Below, piece after piece: positions 25,543 to 33,699 of a DNA stretch of 64,000 nucleotides. The notes under the pieces were generated by a model, which was not told the origin of the DNA, did not search any database, and saw only the letters and a program-made list of their open reading frames with translations. The DNA is from an uncultured Lachnospiraceae bacterium (GTDB taxonomy: Bacteria > Bacillota > Clostridia > Lachnospirales > Lachnospiraceae): positions 10,447-74,446 of the forward strand of contig URMK01000031.1 in NCBI GenBank assembly GCA_900548905.1. The letters are read 5' to 3'. The translations under genes were made by a program, and so were the position numbers. Each line of letters begins with the position of its first letter. The first letter of the stretch is position 1.

Positions 25543-26361
25543 ATGATTACCGATTGGAATGGCCGGAATGCCGAAATACTGAAAAAGAAAAAACTGTGGC
25601 TGCTGGATATGGACGGCACCATATACAACGAAAATGAAATCTTTGAAGGAACCCTGGATTTTCTGCAGCAAATCCGTGATAACGGAGGGCGGTATATTTT
25701 CATTACCAACAATTCCTCCAAATCGGCTGCCGATTATGTGCAGAAAGTTACCGGAATGGGGATACCGGCCGGTTATGAAGATTTTTACACCTCCAGCCAG
25801 GCGACTGCCATGTATATCAGGGAGAATTACCCCGGCCAGACCGTATACTGCATGGGTACCCGCTCCCTGGTAACGGAGCTTCGGGAAAGCGGGCTGCATG
25901 TGGTGACGGAACCGGAGGAAACGGCTTCTATCGTGCTCATCGGCTTTGATACGGAAAATACATCGGAAAAAATCCGCAATACATGCATTATGCTGGGACG
26001 GGACGTGGTCTACCTTGCCACCAATCCGGATTTGGTCTGCCCTGTCAGCTTCGGCTTTATTCCTGACTGCGGCTCCATGAGCATTATGCTGAAAAACGCC
26101 ACAGGTAAAGAGCCCTTCTTTATCGGTAAGCCGCAGCCCATCATGGTGGACTGCGTGCTTAAAAATACCGGGTGCCCGGCTGAGGAGGCGGTTATTGTAG
26201 GGGATCGGCTTTACACCGACATCGCCACAGGAAAAAATGCTGGTGTGGATGCCATCTGCGTGCTTTCCGGCGAAGCTACCCTCAAGGATATAGAAGAGGG
26301 TGACATAAAACCGGATTTCCTGTTCCGGGATGTGAAGGAAATCTGGCAGAAGCTTAGGTGA
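25543..26361 (+). CDS. HAD-IIA family phosphatase (NagD-like)
   Basis: Cytoplasmic phosphatase of 272 residues. Motif I LLDMDGTIYNENE, motif II FITNNSSKSA, motif III Lys in FIGKPQP and motif IV VGDRLYTDIATG are intact, with a large C2 cap between II and III. The class includes NagD nucleotidases, 4-nitrophenyl phosphatases and glycerol-phosphate phosphatases. Because it ends the glp cluster (53 bases after the DUF1667 gene), glycerol 3-phosphate or a related phosphate is a sensible substrate guess. AAAGGA precedes the start. Confidence 0.88.
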   Translation: MITDWNGRNAEILKKKKLWLLDMDGTIYNENEIFEGTLDFLQQIRDNGGRYIFITNNSSKSAADYVQKVTGMGIPAGYEDFYTSSQATAMYIRENYPGQTVYCMGTRSLVTELRESGLHVVTEPEETASIVLIGFDTENTSEKIRNTCIMLGRDVVYLATNPDLVCPVSFGFIPDCGSMSIMLKNATGKEPFFIGKPQPIMVDCVLKNTGCPAEEAVIVGDRLYTDIATGKNAGVDAICVLSGEATLKDIEEGDIKPDFLFRDVKEIWQKLR

Positions 26362-26404
26362 TATTCTCCCCAGAAGGGAAATCCAAAAATCAATGATTCC
26401 GCAT

Positions 26405-26437
26405 AAAAGGCCCTGCTGAATGGCCGCAGGGCCTTTT
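26405..26437. terminator. Bidirectional terminator between the glp cluster and the LytTR regulator gene
   Basis: Stem AAAAGGCCCTGC with GCAGGGCCTTTT, loop of nine bases, A and T runs on both sides. Confidence 0.88.
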
Positions 26438-26489
26438 AAAGATTGTTCCACCTGTTGCCACGCTATTAATCCGCATGGAATTTTCAGTT

Positions 26490-27230
26490 TCAGGAAAATC
26501 TCTTTTTAATTTCTTCATATTTCTCCGCTGTGATCAGCGCATCCCTGTTAATATCCTTAAAGGCTACAATATATGTCCAGCGTCCATAGGGTTCTATCTT
26601 TTTTATTTTGGACAAATTAATAATATAGGATTTATGGCTCCGCAGGAAAAGCTCCGGATCCAGCTTGGCTTCAATGTCCCCCAGGCCAGCCGAGGTGGTG
26701 AAGGAATCCTGTCTGGTATAAATAACGGTATTGTTATTTTCCCGCTGGACCAGGATGATATCCTTAATATCCACAAAGCTCATGCTTTCCTTCCCTTTTA
26801 CAAGAAGCCGGTCCAGCCCTTTTTCGTAGCGTATGATTTTATCCGTATGATCCGGCGGCTCCTGTTCCTTCAGGGATAGGATGCGGGTGAGAGTGCGTTC
26901 CACTCTTTCGATAGCAAAGGGCTTTATCAGATAATCAAATGCATATACCTCAAAAGCTTCAGGCATATATTCCGCATGGGCGGTGGCAAAAATGATTTTT
27001 GTCTTGGGGTCCATGTCGGCGATGATTTTTGCACAGTCAATGCCGCTCGCCCCGTTGATTTCGATATCCAGAAAAACGACCTCCGGCTTTATCCTGGCAA
27101 AAAGGCTCACCGCATCCGCCAGGTTGTCGGATTCCCCCGCCACCTCAAAACCGCCCTTACGTTCTATGATTTTTTGCAGCAGCTTACGTATGCCGCTTTC
27201 ATCCTCTACTATGATTACCCTGATCGCCAT
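26490..27230 (-). CDS. LytTR-family response regulator
   Basis: Two-component regulator of 246 residues. The receiver domain (1-120) has Glu9/Asp10, phospho-acceptor Asp55 in VVFLDIEING and Lys in YLIKPFA. The C-terminal LytTR DNA-binding domain ends with the typical FLRSHKSYIINLSKIKKIEPYGR segment. AAAGGAATT precedes the start at 27230; the longer reading to 27359 would overlap a different ORF. It is the last gene of the MATE-kinase-NfeD-FloA cluster. Its natural partner is the GHKL kinase at 29265-30083, four genes upstream. Confidence 0.92.
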   Translation of the reverse strand: MAIRVIIVEDESGIRKLLQKIIERKGGFEVAGESDNLADAVSLFARIKPEVVFLDIEINGASGIDCAKIIADMDPKTKIIFATAHAEYMPEAFEVYAFDYLIKPFAIERVERTLTRILSLKEQEPPDHTDKIIRYEKGLDRLLVKGKESMSFVDIKDIILVQRENNNTVIYTRQDSFTTSAGLGDIEAKLDPELFLRSHKSYIINLSKIKKIEPYGRWTYIVAFKDINRDALITAEKYEEIKKRFS

Positions 27231-27594
27231 ATGAATTCCTTTTTCTTTTCCTGCAGACCGGTTCCCCGATAATTTCGCTCCAGACCACCGCTCTTCTGAG
27301 TGCCGCCCTCCGTTGCACGGTAATGGCTGGATACCGGGCGCTTTCCCGGCTTTTTTCATCCCTTCTGCATTCCGCCGCCGGTTCGCCGGACAGCTGTATT
27401 TCCTTCTGTCCCGTCTGTGACGGCGCCACCTGCGTTTCCTCTGTCAGAAAGAAGGTTTCCGGCGTCTCCCCCTCCGTAAGCTGCACTTCCGGAGGAAGAT
27501 AGGGATGCCATACGGCATTGCTGCCTGCAAATTTATGGGACATCAATGTACCGGCCAGCCTTCCGAGCCCTTCCTGCAAACCATTCCTTTTCAT
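27199..27594 (-). CDS. Small ORF of unknown function between floA and the LytTR regulator
   Basis: Possible protein of 131 residues, starting two bases after the floA stop with AAGGA ten bases before the ATG. It overlaps the start of the regulator gene by 32 bases. No family is recognised. The first half (up to about residue 70) has ordinary composition with HPYLPPEVQL; the second half is rich in Arg and Lys, like out-of-frame translation. In Bacillus a small gene (yqfB) follows floA, but no similarity is visible. It may be a real short gene, a decayed gene, or untranslated spacer. Confidence 0.4.
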   Translation of the reverse strand: MKRNGLQEGLGRLAGTLMSHKFAGSNAVWHPYLPPEVQLTEGETPETFFLTEETQVAPSQTGQKEIQLSGEPAAECRRDEKSRESARYPAITVQRRAALRRAVVWSEIIGEPVCRKRKRNSYGDQGNHSRG

Positions 27595-27596
27595 TT

Positions 27597-28574
27597 CTAA
27601 TCATTCCTTCCGTCGCCGGTCAAGTCCGCATCCGTCAATCCCGTACCGGAAATTGACGAACGCATATCGGTATCCGCTTTCAGGTTCTGAAGCTCATAAT
27701 AATCCATGACTCCCATTTTCCCTTCCCGAAGAGCATAAGCGAGTGCTTTGGGGACCTCCGCCTCCGCTTCCACCACGTATGCGCGCATTTCCTGTTCCTT
27801 TGCCACAGCCATGGCACGTCTTTCCTCCGCTTTGGCCTGGGCAATGTTCTTATCCGCCTCCGCCTGGAGGGACTGCAGATGGGCGCCGATATTACGTCCC
27901 ACATCGATATCCGCAATATCAATGGAAAGGATTTCAAAAGCCGTACCGGAGTCCAGGCCCTTGCTTAATACGCGCTTGGAGATGTCATCCGGGTTTTCCA
28001 GCACTTCCTTATGGGATTGGGCCGAACCCACGGTAGTTACAATACCTTCCCCGATTCTTGCCAGGATTGTCGCTTCCCCGGCACCGCCCACAAGGCGTTC
28101 CAGATCCGCTCTCACGGTCACTCTGGCTTTTACGAGAAGCTCAATGCCGTCTTTCGCAACGGCGGATACATTGGTGGTTTCTATTACCTTGGGGTTTACG
28201 CTCATCTTCACCGCTTCCAGCACATCACGGCCTGCCAGATCGATCGCCGCCGCTTTTTCAAAAGGCAGTTCTATGCCGGCCCTCTCCGAAGCGATCAGGG
28301 CATTGATTACATTATCCACGTTACCGCCCGCCAGATAGTGGGCTTCCAACTGGTTTACCCCCAGATTCATACCCGCCTTTCTGGCCTTGATGAGGGGGAT
28401 CACAATACGGGAGGGAACCACACGGCGCAGCTTCATTCCTATCAGATTTAAAATGCTGATTTTAACATTCGCCGCCATGGAGGAAATCCACAGCCCTATC
28501 GGTACAAAAATAAAAAACAGGACAATAAGCAGTCCGATAATACCAATGATACTGATTATAATTATGTTGCTCAT
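27597..28574 (-). CDS. floA: Flotillin-like protein FloA (SPFH family)
   Basis: Membrane scaffold of 325 residues that forms functional microdomains. One N-terminal hydrophobic hairpin (about 4-25) anchors it, a SPFH/PHB domain follows, and a coiled-coil region rich in Ala/Glu (about 225-285, AEADKNIAQAKAEERRAMAV) drives oligomerisation. Length and order match YqfA/FloA of Bacillus. AAAGGGGG precedes the start. It lies 16 bases after the NfeD gene, the standard partner. Confidence 0.95.
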   Translation of the reverse strand: MSNIIIISIIGIIGLLIVLFFIFVPIGLWISSMAANVKISILNLIGMKLRRVVPSRIVIPLIKARKAGMNLGVNQLEAHYLAGGNVDNVINALIASERAGIELPFEKAAAIDLAGRDVLEAVKMSVNPKVIETTNVSAVAKDGIELLVKARVTVRADLERLVGGAGEATILARIGEGIVTTVGSAQSHKEVLENPDDISKRVLSKGLDSGTAFEILSIDIADIDVGRNIGAHLQSLQAEADKNIAQAKAEERRAMAVAKEQEMRAYVVEAEAEVPKALAYALREGKMGVMDYYELQNLKADTDMRSSISGTGLTDADLTGDGRND

Positions 28575-28590
28575 TAAAAAGCCCCCTTTG

Positions 28591-29070
28591 TTATTGTTCC
28601 TTTACAATTAATTTGGAACCGTTTACTTTTATTATCTCCAAATCTGCGCCTTTTGATATATACCTGCCTTCTGATATTACATCAAAATTGACGCCTTCAA
28701 AATTTCCCACTCCGGTGGGCCTTAAATCCGTTTCCGCAATCCCTTTTTTCCCAAGGAGATACTGCAGATCCATGGAGCTGATATAGCCTTCATCCTTTTT
28801 CTGCTCCTCCTCCAGGATAATCGGTGAATGGATTTTCCCTTTGGAAAGCATCCATACAATAACCGCCATCATAATGCCCAGCAGGGCCAATACAATGACC
28901 GTGATGAAGGCCCCCTCCGCCACGGTATCGGCTGTCAGGAAAACTCCTATCACAAGGCAGGCAATTCCGCTGATTCCCGGCGCTCCGAATCCCGGAATCA
29001 CCATCTCCACAGCTATCAGAATGAAGCCTACAATGAAAAGGATAATTCCCAGTATCATCAGTGTATCCAT
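28591..29070 (-). CDS. NfeD family membrane protein
   Basis: Short-form NfeD of 159 residues. Three or four N-terminal hydrophobic helices (about 5-75) precede a C-terminal OB-fold (about 105-159, with GVGNFEGVNFDVISEGRYISKGADLEIIKVNGSKLIVKE). NfeD proteins occur next to SPFH proteins and are required for some flotillin functions. AAAGGAGG precedes the start. A hairpin GCCCCCG/CGGGGGC lies about 30 bases upstream. Confidence 0.93.
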   Translation of the reverse strand: MDTLMILGIILFIVGFILIAVEMVIPGFGAPGISGIACLVIGVFLTADTVAEGAFITVIVLALLGIMMAVIVWMLSKGKIHSPIILEEEQKKDEGYISSMDLQYLLGKKGIAETDLRPTGVGNFEGVNFDVISEGRYISKGADLEIIKVNGSKLIVKEQ

Positions 29071-29137
29071 CCCTTTTTCCTCCTTTCCGGTACTGCCCCC
29101 GCGTTCGTCCGGGGGCGCACCGTTCTATCTATGTCTG

Positions 29138-29165
29138 ATTATAACCGCTTCCTGAAATCCCGGAA
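29138..29165 (-). promoter_or_regulatory. Possible promoter of nfeD-floA
   Basis: Leftward TATAAT (29143-29138) with a poor -35 TTCCGG (29165-29160) and 16-base spacing, in the 195-base gap after the kinase gene. The -10 is good, the -35 weak. Confidence 0.35.
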
Positions 29166-29264
29166 GAGGTATCCTTCCACTTATACAGAATCGGGGCTGT
29201 AATGTCAGTATCTCTCTTTGAATTGCAAACCGCGAGCTTTACCTGCCGTGCGGAAAACCTGTTA

Positions 29265-30083
29265 TTACCGGGGCAGACGGACTTCAAAACAGGTCTCTTT
29301 GGTATCGGAGGAAAGGTGCAGTTCCCCCCTGGCATCTTTCACAATCTGAGATACAATGGCGAGTCCGGTTCCATGTCCTTCTTCTTTTTTGGTGGAAAAG
29401 CCCTGTTTAAATATGAGGGCCTGGTGCTCCTCCGGTATCGCAGGCCCGTTATTACGGACGGCAAAGAAATAAGACCGGCTGTCCTGACGCATTTCCACCG
29501 TCAGCTTTTTCTCACCCTCCTTATCCGCCAGCGCCGTGATCCCATTATCAATAAGATTGGCAAGCAGCTTACACAGCTCCCATGGCTCTACAGGAATCAC
29601 CTTCAGAGGGGTCGCCACTTCCACCAACATGGTAATCCCTTTTTGTTCCGCGGATTCCATCTTGGCCTGAAGCAGGGCGTTCACCGCCGGCTGGGAGGTT
29701 TTCATCGCCTTGGACACTTTGCTGATGTCCTTGAAAACCGGTTCCATATATTCCCTGGCATCCTCATATTCCCCCAGCTCCAGCAATCCGTAGATCACCT
29801 GCAGATGGTTCATATAATCATGCCTTTGGGCACGCAGCTTCAGATTCAGATTTTCCAGGTTTTTCATACTTTCCCGGACGCTGTCGTTCTGATACCGGCT
29901 CGCGGTATACAGTCCCATCAGGGTGAGAAGGCTGCTCAGAAGCATAATGCCTATGGTCAGATATATGGCGGGATTCACCCGGCCGAGCACCTGTGTCCCT
30001 ATCACCAGCCAGAGCAGGAAGGCAGCCATAAACTGGAGACCGTTAATGATAAGAAGTGCCCGCACTGTTTTTTTAATATTCAT
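29265..30083 (-). CDS. GHKL sensor histidine kinase (Spo0B/CitA-type dimerisation)
   Basis: Membrane kinase of 272 residues with two N-terminal helices (about 7-27 and 41-61) and almost no extracytoplasmic loop, so it likely senses an intramembrane or cytoplasmic cue. RHDYMNHLQVIYGL gives phospho-acceptor His88. The ATPase has LLANLIDNGITAL and GHGTGLAIVSQI. The ATG at 30083 has GAGG eight bases before; a GTG immediately upstream is an alternative. Its gene follows MATE by ten bases and precedes NfeD-FloA. The likely partner is the LytTR regulator. Confidence 0.9.
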   Translation of the reverse strand: MNIKKTVRALLIINGLQFMAAFLLWLVIGTQVLGRVNPAIYLTIGIMLLSSLLTLMGLYTASRYQNDSVRESMKNLENLNLKLRAQRHDYMNHLQVIYGLLELGEYEDAREYMEPVFKDISKVSKAMKTSQPAVNALLQAKMESAEQKGITMLVEVATPLKVIPVEPWELCKLLANLIDNGITALADKEGEKKLTVEMRQDSRSYFFAVRNNGPAIPEEHQALIFKQGFSTKKEEGHGTGLAIVSQIVKDARGELHLSSDTKETCFEVRLPR

Positions 30084-30093
30084 CACTGATTCC

Positions 30094-31470
30094 TCACTGG
30101 ATTCTGGCCAGATACTCTTTGGAGAGAATCTTCTTAATGTTTATGCGAAACAGGATTCCTGCCGTTGCGGCGGAAATAAGATCGGATACCGGCTCCGCAT
30201 AATAAATCCCCATTACTCCCAAAAAGCGGGGGAGCACCAAAGCCAGCGGGACCAGGAGTATCACCTTGCGGAACATGGCGATAAACAGGGATATTTTAGC
30301 TTGTCCCAGCGCGAGGAAGGTAGGCTGGATACCGTTCTGCAGACCGAAAAACAGCATCCCGAAAAGGAATACGGGCATAACCCGCGATACCAGTCCAATC
30401 AATTCCGGATCGTTAGTAAACAGGGCCGCATATATGCCGGGAAACAGCATAGCCGTCAGGTTGGCGGTGAAGGAGATGGCAAAGCTGATTCCGATCATAC
30501 TCCGGTATAGTTTTTTTACCCGATCAAAATTACCGGCGCCGTAATTGTAGCTGATAATAGGCTGTACCCCCTGGGTAAATCCCGAAAGCGGTGCGGAAAA
30601 CAGCTGGAGCACACTCTGCATTATGGTCAGGGACCCCACATACAAATCCCCTCCGTATATCTGAAGCCCCCGGTTCAGCACGATACTGATCAGGCTTTCC
30701 GTAGACCGCATGATAAAAGGTGATATCCCCAGGGAACAAATCTGTCCCATAATGCGGAAGGACGGCCGGATATAGCGAAGGGAAAGGCGGAGGGATGACT
30801 TTGTGCTCATGAGGAAAGTAACATTCCAGGCTGCGCTCACCGCCTGGGAAAGCACGGTGGCTACGGCTGCCCCCTTCACACCCCAGCCGAATACAAAAAT
30901 AAACAAAGGGTCCAGGACAATATTTACGGCGGCCCCTATCACAATGGATATCATGGCAATCCGGGAACGTCCCTGGGATATGATAAAAGGATTCAGCCCC
31001 AGAGCCAGCTCCACAAAAAGGGTGCCCAGCAAATAGATGGACATATAATCCACCGCATAGCCGATGGTGGCATCCGAGGCCCCGAACATATACAGAAAGG
31101 GCTGTAAAAAGACATAAAAGACGGCCATGAGCAGAACCGTAAACAGAACCAGAAGGCAGGTTCCGCTGCCGAGGATCTTTTCCGCATGCTTCCGGTCCCC
31201 TTTTCCCAGCCAGATGGCGGCCAGAGGCGCTCCGCCCATGCCCACAAAGGCGGAAAACGCCGAAATGAGGGTAATGATAGGAAAGGTAATTCCCACGCCG
31301 GTAAGAGCTGCCGCGCCCACTCCCGGTATATGCCCTATGTAGATCCGATCCACAATGTTATATAGAATATTGATGATCTGTGCGATAATGGACGGGACCG
31401 CCATACTTATCATCAGCCTGGGTATGCTTTCCGTACCCATCCTTTGTTCGCCTTTATTATTCATTTCCAT
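30094..31470 (-). CDS. MATE family efflux transporter
   Basis: Twelve-helix cation-coupled multidrug exporter of 458 residues. The opening MAVPSIIAQIINILYNIVDRIYIGHIPGVGA is the typical MATE helix 1, and the mid-protein repeat ISPFIMRSTESLISIVLNRGLQIYGG begins the second six-helix half. Acts in the cytoplasmic membrane. CGGAGGAG precedes the start. First gene of the cluster with the GHKL kinase, so the exporter could be a target or sensor accessory. Confidence 0.94.
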   Translation of the reverse strand: MEMNNKGEQRMGTESIPRLMISMAVPSIIAQIINILYNIVDRIYIGHIPGVGAAALTGVGITFPIITLISAFSAFVGMGGAPLAAIWLGKGDRKHAEKILGSGTCLLVLFTVLLMAVFYVFLQPFLYMFGASDATIGYAVDYMSIYLLGTLFVELALGLNPFIISQGRSRIAMISIVIGAAVNIVLDPLFIFVFGWGVKGAAVATVLSQAVSAAWNVTFLMSTKSSLRLSLRYIRPSFRIMGQICSLGISPFIMRSTESLISIVLNRGLQIYGGDLYVGSLTIMQSVLQLFSAPLSGFTQGVQPIISYNYGAGNFDRVKKLYRSMIGISFAISFTANLTAMLFPGIYAALFTNDPELIGLVSRVMPVFLFGMLFFGLQNGIQPTFLALGQAKISLFIAMFRKVILLVPLALVLPRFLGVMGIYYAEPVSDLISAATAGILFRINIKKILSKEYLARIQ

Positions 31471-31549
31471 AACTCCTCCGTACCTGTTGTTTGGATACAG
31501 CCGCCGCCCTGTCCGGAAACGGAGACGGGCTGATCCATATCGCTTTTTC

Positions 31550-31578
31550 AGTATACCATGTTTTTATTTAAAATAAAA
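31550..31578 (-). promoter_or_regulatory. Possible promoter of the MATE gene cluster
   Basis: Leftward TTTTAT (31578-31573), 17 bases, TATACT (31555-31550). The -10 is good and the -35 weak. Confidence 0.4.
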
Positions 31579-31623
31579 TGAGGGAAGGACTGGCCTTGCC
31601 ATCCCAAAAGTGGTAATCTTGTA

Positions 31624-31690
31624 GGAGAGACAGCCGTATCGCCGGGCCCGGAAGGTTTTCCGGGGAGCGGCGCCGAAACGGCGTACTCTC
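31624..31690 (+). ncRNA. Structured leader upstream of the M42 peptidase (unidentified)
   Basis: GGAGAG (31624-31629) can pair with CTCTC (31686-31690), enclosing two perfect hairpins: CCCGGAA-GGTT-TTCCGGG (31647-31664) and CGCCG-AAA-CGGCG (31671-31683). The result is a compact three-way junction ending 26 bases before the start codon. Elements GGAGAG, CGCCGAA and ACTCTCA faintly recall glycine riboswitches, but the conserved core is not complete. Confidence 0.45.
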
Positions 31691-31716
31691 ATATTAAAAA
31701 CACAGGAGACTGACAG

Positions 31717-32775
31717 ATGAAAGATTATACCGAATATATTGTGGAGCAGACGCAGAACCTGCTTTCCATAGACAGCCCATCCGGGTATACAAAGGATGTG
31801 GCGGCATATTTGATGAAGGTTTATGCCGAACTGGGCTATGAGCCTGCCCTTACCGCAAAAGGCGGCGTATTTGTGAAAATTGCAGACGGTGTTTCCGAAG
31901 GAAACGGGGAATGCGATCCTGCTGCCGGCCCGGTTCTTATCGAAGCCCATGTGGATACCCTGGGTGCGATGGTTTCGGAAATTACCGCTGCAGGAAGGCT
32001 GAACCTGACCGCATTAGGCGGCCTGAACCCGAACAACACGGAGGCGGAAAACTGCCGCATCATCACGCGAAGCGGAAAAGTATACACCGGAACCTTTCAG
32101 CTTCGTAATGCCTCTATCCACGTAAACGGGGAATATAACGATACCAAGCGATCCTTCGGCGGAATGGAGGTGCTTCTGGATGAAATCGTGCGCAGTAAGG
32201 AGGATGTTCTAGCGCTTGGCATTCTTCCCGGGGATATTGTCTGTTTTGATCCCCGTACGGTGGTGACACCCTCCGGATTTATCAAAAGCCGTTTTCTGGA
32301 TGACAAGCTGAGCACCGGGATTCTGCTGGGTTATGCTAAGTATGTAAAAGAGGAGAACATAACCCCTTCCCGCCGGATTTATCATCATATTACCGTATTT
32401 GAAGAAGTGGGACACGGCGGCTGCGCCTCGATCCCTCCGGATGTGACAGAGGTGCTTTCCGTAGATATGGGCTGTGTGGGGGAAGGACTTGGCTGCAATG
32501 AATATCAGGTATCCATCTGCGCAAAGGACAGCAGGGGGCCTTATCATTATGACGTGGTAAGCGCGCTCATCGAAGCCGGGAAAAAAGCGGCGGCGGATTT
32601 TGCGGTGGACGTTTATCCGTTTTACGGTTCCGATGCGGATGCCGCCCTTACCGCCGGTTATGATGTACGCCACGGGCTGATCGGTCCGGGAGTGTATGCT
32701 TCCCATGGCTACGAACGCAGCCATAAAAAGGGCGTGGAGAATACTTTTAACCTGCTGAGGGCTTATCTTGGCTGA
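31717..32775 (+). CDS. M42 family metallo-aminopeptidase
   Basis: Cytoplasmic dinuclear aminopeptidase of 352 residues. His78 and Asp80 (EAHVDTLG), the bridging Asp in SRFLDDKLSTG (near 195), catalytic Glu in FEEVGHGG (229/230), Asp250 in SVDMG and the late His in YASHGYER form the M42 metal site. The PDZ-like insert domain lies between about 85 and 185. CAGGAG precedes the start. It trims peptides for amino acid supply. Confidence 0.94.
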   Translation: MKDYTEYIVEQTQNLLSIDSPSGYTKDVAAYLMKVYAELGYEPALTAKGGVFVKIADGVSEGNGECDPAAGPVLIEAHVDTLGAMVSEITAAGRLNLTALGGLNPNNTEAENCRIITRSGKVYTGTFQLRNASIHVNGEYNDTKRSFGGMEVLLDEIVRSKEDVLALGILPGDIVCFDPRTVVTPSGFIKSRFLDDKLSTGILLGYAKYVKEENITPSRRIYHHITVFEEVGHGGCASIPPDVTEVLSVDMGCVGEGLGCNEYQVSICAKDSRGPYHYDVVSALIEAGKKAAADFAVDVYPFYGSDADAALTAGYDVRHGLIGPGVYASHGYERSHKKGVENTFNLLRAYLG

Positions 32776-32800
32776 GCCCTGTTAGGAAATGGAGATTTTT

Positions 32801-33058
32801 ATGGATTTTCTACAAAAAATGATACCGGTAACCGCCCTTATCCTGATATTGCTGTTTGTCCTGATCGTGATTATCCGCAGGCTGTCCTGCAGGCGCACTT
32901 CCACCTTTAAGTGCCCCGCCTGCGGACAGGTGTTCAGGCCGTCACTGATGCAGCTCATTTTTTCCGTGGGAAGCAGAAAAGGACAGATTCTGTATTGCCC
33001 CAACTGCGGGGAAAAAAATTATCTGGAACAGCTGGAGAAGGAAATTCCGGAAAAATAA
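32801..33058 (+). CDS. Small membrane-anchored zinc-ribbon protein
   Basis: 85 residues. One N-terminal membrane helix (about 7-27), then a short basic stretch and a zinc ribbon with CPACG and CPNCG knuckles separated by about 25 residues. Function unknown; such proteins may sense metals or bind nucleic acid at the membrane. The ATG at 32801 has GGAG at a good distance; an ATG four codons earlier has the site too close. It starts 25 bases after the peptidase gene and ends at a strong terminator. Confidence 0.75.
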   Translation: MDFLQKMIPVTALILILLFVLIVIIRRLSCRRTSTFKCPACGQVFRPSLMQLIFSVGSRKGQILYCPNCGEKNYLEQLEKEIPEK

Positions 33059-33098
33059 GAGAATGCCGCTCAATAATGAGCGGCATTCTCTTATTTTT
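33051..33098. terminator. Bidirectional terminator
   Basis: Perfect stem of about 20 bases, AAAAATAAGAGAATGCCGCT with its complement and an ATAAT-containing loop, between convergent genes. Confidence 0.95.
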
Positions 33099-33122
33099 AA
33101 CTTTAGTTCCTGCCTCTGAAAA

Positions 33123-33686
33123 TCATCCCATACTCCCCCAGTCTCCAAGGGAAACCGGGCGTACGGGAAAATACTTGGTGGATACGGAAATAACAGGAGC
33201 AGCCTGGCGCAGCCGTTCTTCAAAATCACTTTCGCCTGCCAGACATTCCTCCGCCAGTACATTCCTGATGCTGCATATGTATATTTCACTTTCGTTTTTG
33301 TCATCAAGATGAAGTGTTTTATCCACCTGCAGCTCAAACGTCCAGGGGCTGTCTTTGGGTACCGGAACGTGCAGGACAGCTCCCTCTTCAGAATCAATTT
33401 TCCCGGACTTATCAAATTCATATCCCGGATGGGTTCCGCAGTAATCTGCGGCGCCCAGCATCGCTTCGCTTATCACAGAAGCAGAAAAAACACCCTCGGC
33501 CCTTATTCTGTCGCGGGTCAGCTTATCCTGTCCGATACAGGCGACAAACTTAAGCCCTTCATCCCAGCAATAGGTGGCCCAGCAGAACAGTCCGTAGTTC
33601 GGATCCCCGTTTTCTTTGTATGTGCCATACAGATACAGGCACTGGGGACAGAAATCATTTGATACAGGCATTGTTATTTTGGCCAT
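33123..33686 (-). CDS. Flavin reductase-like FMN-binding protein
   Basis: 187-residue protein of the flavin reductase/FMN-binding split-barrel family, opening MAKITMPVSNDFCPQCLYLYG. It has the expected RIRAEGVFSASVISEAMLGAADYCGTH region. It may reduce free flavin or bind FMN as an electron carrier; the Cys pair in FCPQC is noteworthy. The start at 33686 follows AAGGAGG, which overlaps the end of the beta-galactosidase gene (13-base gap), so the two are co-transcribed although no metabolic link is obvious. Confidence 0.83.
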   Translation of the reverse strand: MAKITMPVSNDFCPQCLYLYGTYKENGDPNYGLFCWATYCWDEGLKFVACIGQDKLTRDRIRAEGVFSASVISEAMLGAADYCGTHPGYEFDKSGKIDSEEGAVLHVPVPKDSPWTFELQVDKTLHLDDKNESEIYICSIRNVLAEECLAGESDFEERLRQAAPVISVSTKYFPVRPVSLGDWGSMG

Positions 33687-33699
33687 AATTCGTTCCTCC

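Noticed and set aside
31621..31710. Glycine riboswitch call for the leader before the M42 gene.
   Set aside because: GGAGAG and ACTCTCA are present, but the conserved core after CTCTCA is missing and the CGCCG segment forms its own hairpin; kept only as an unidentified structured leader.
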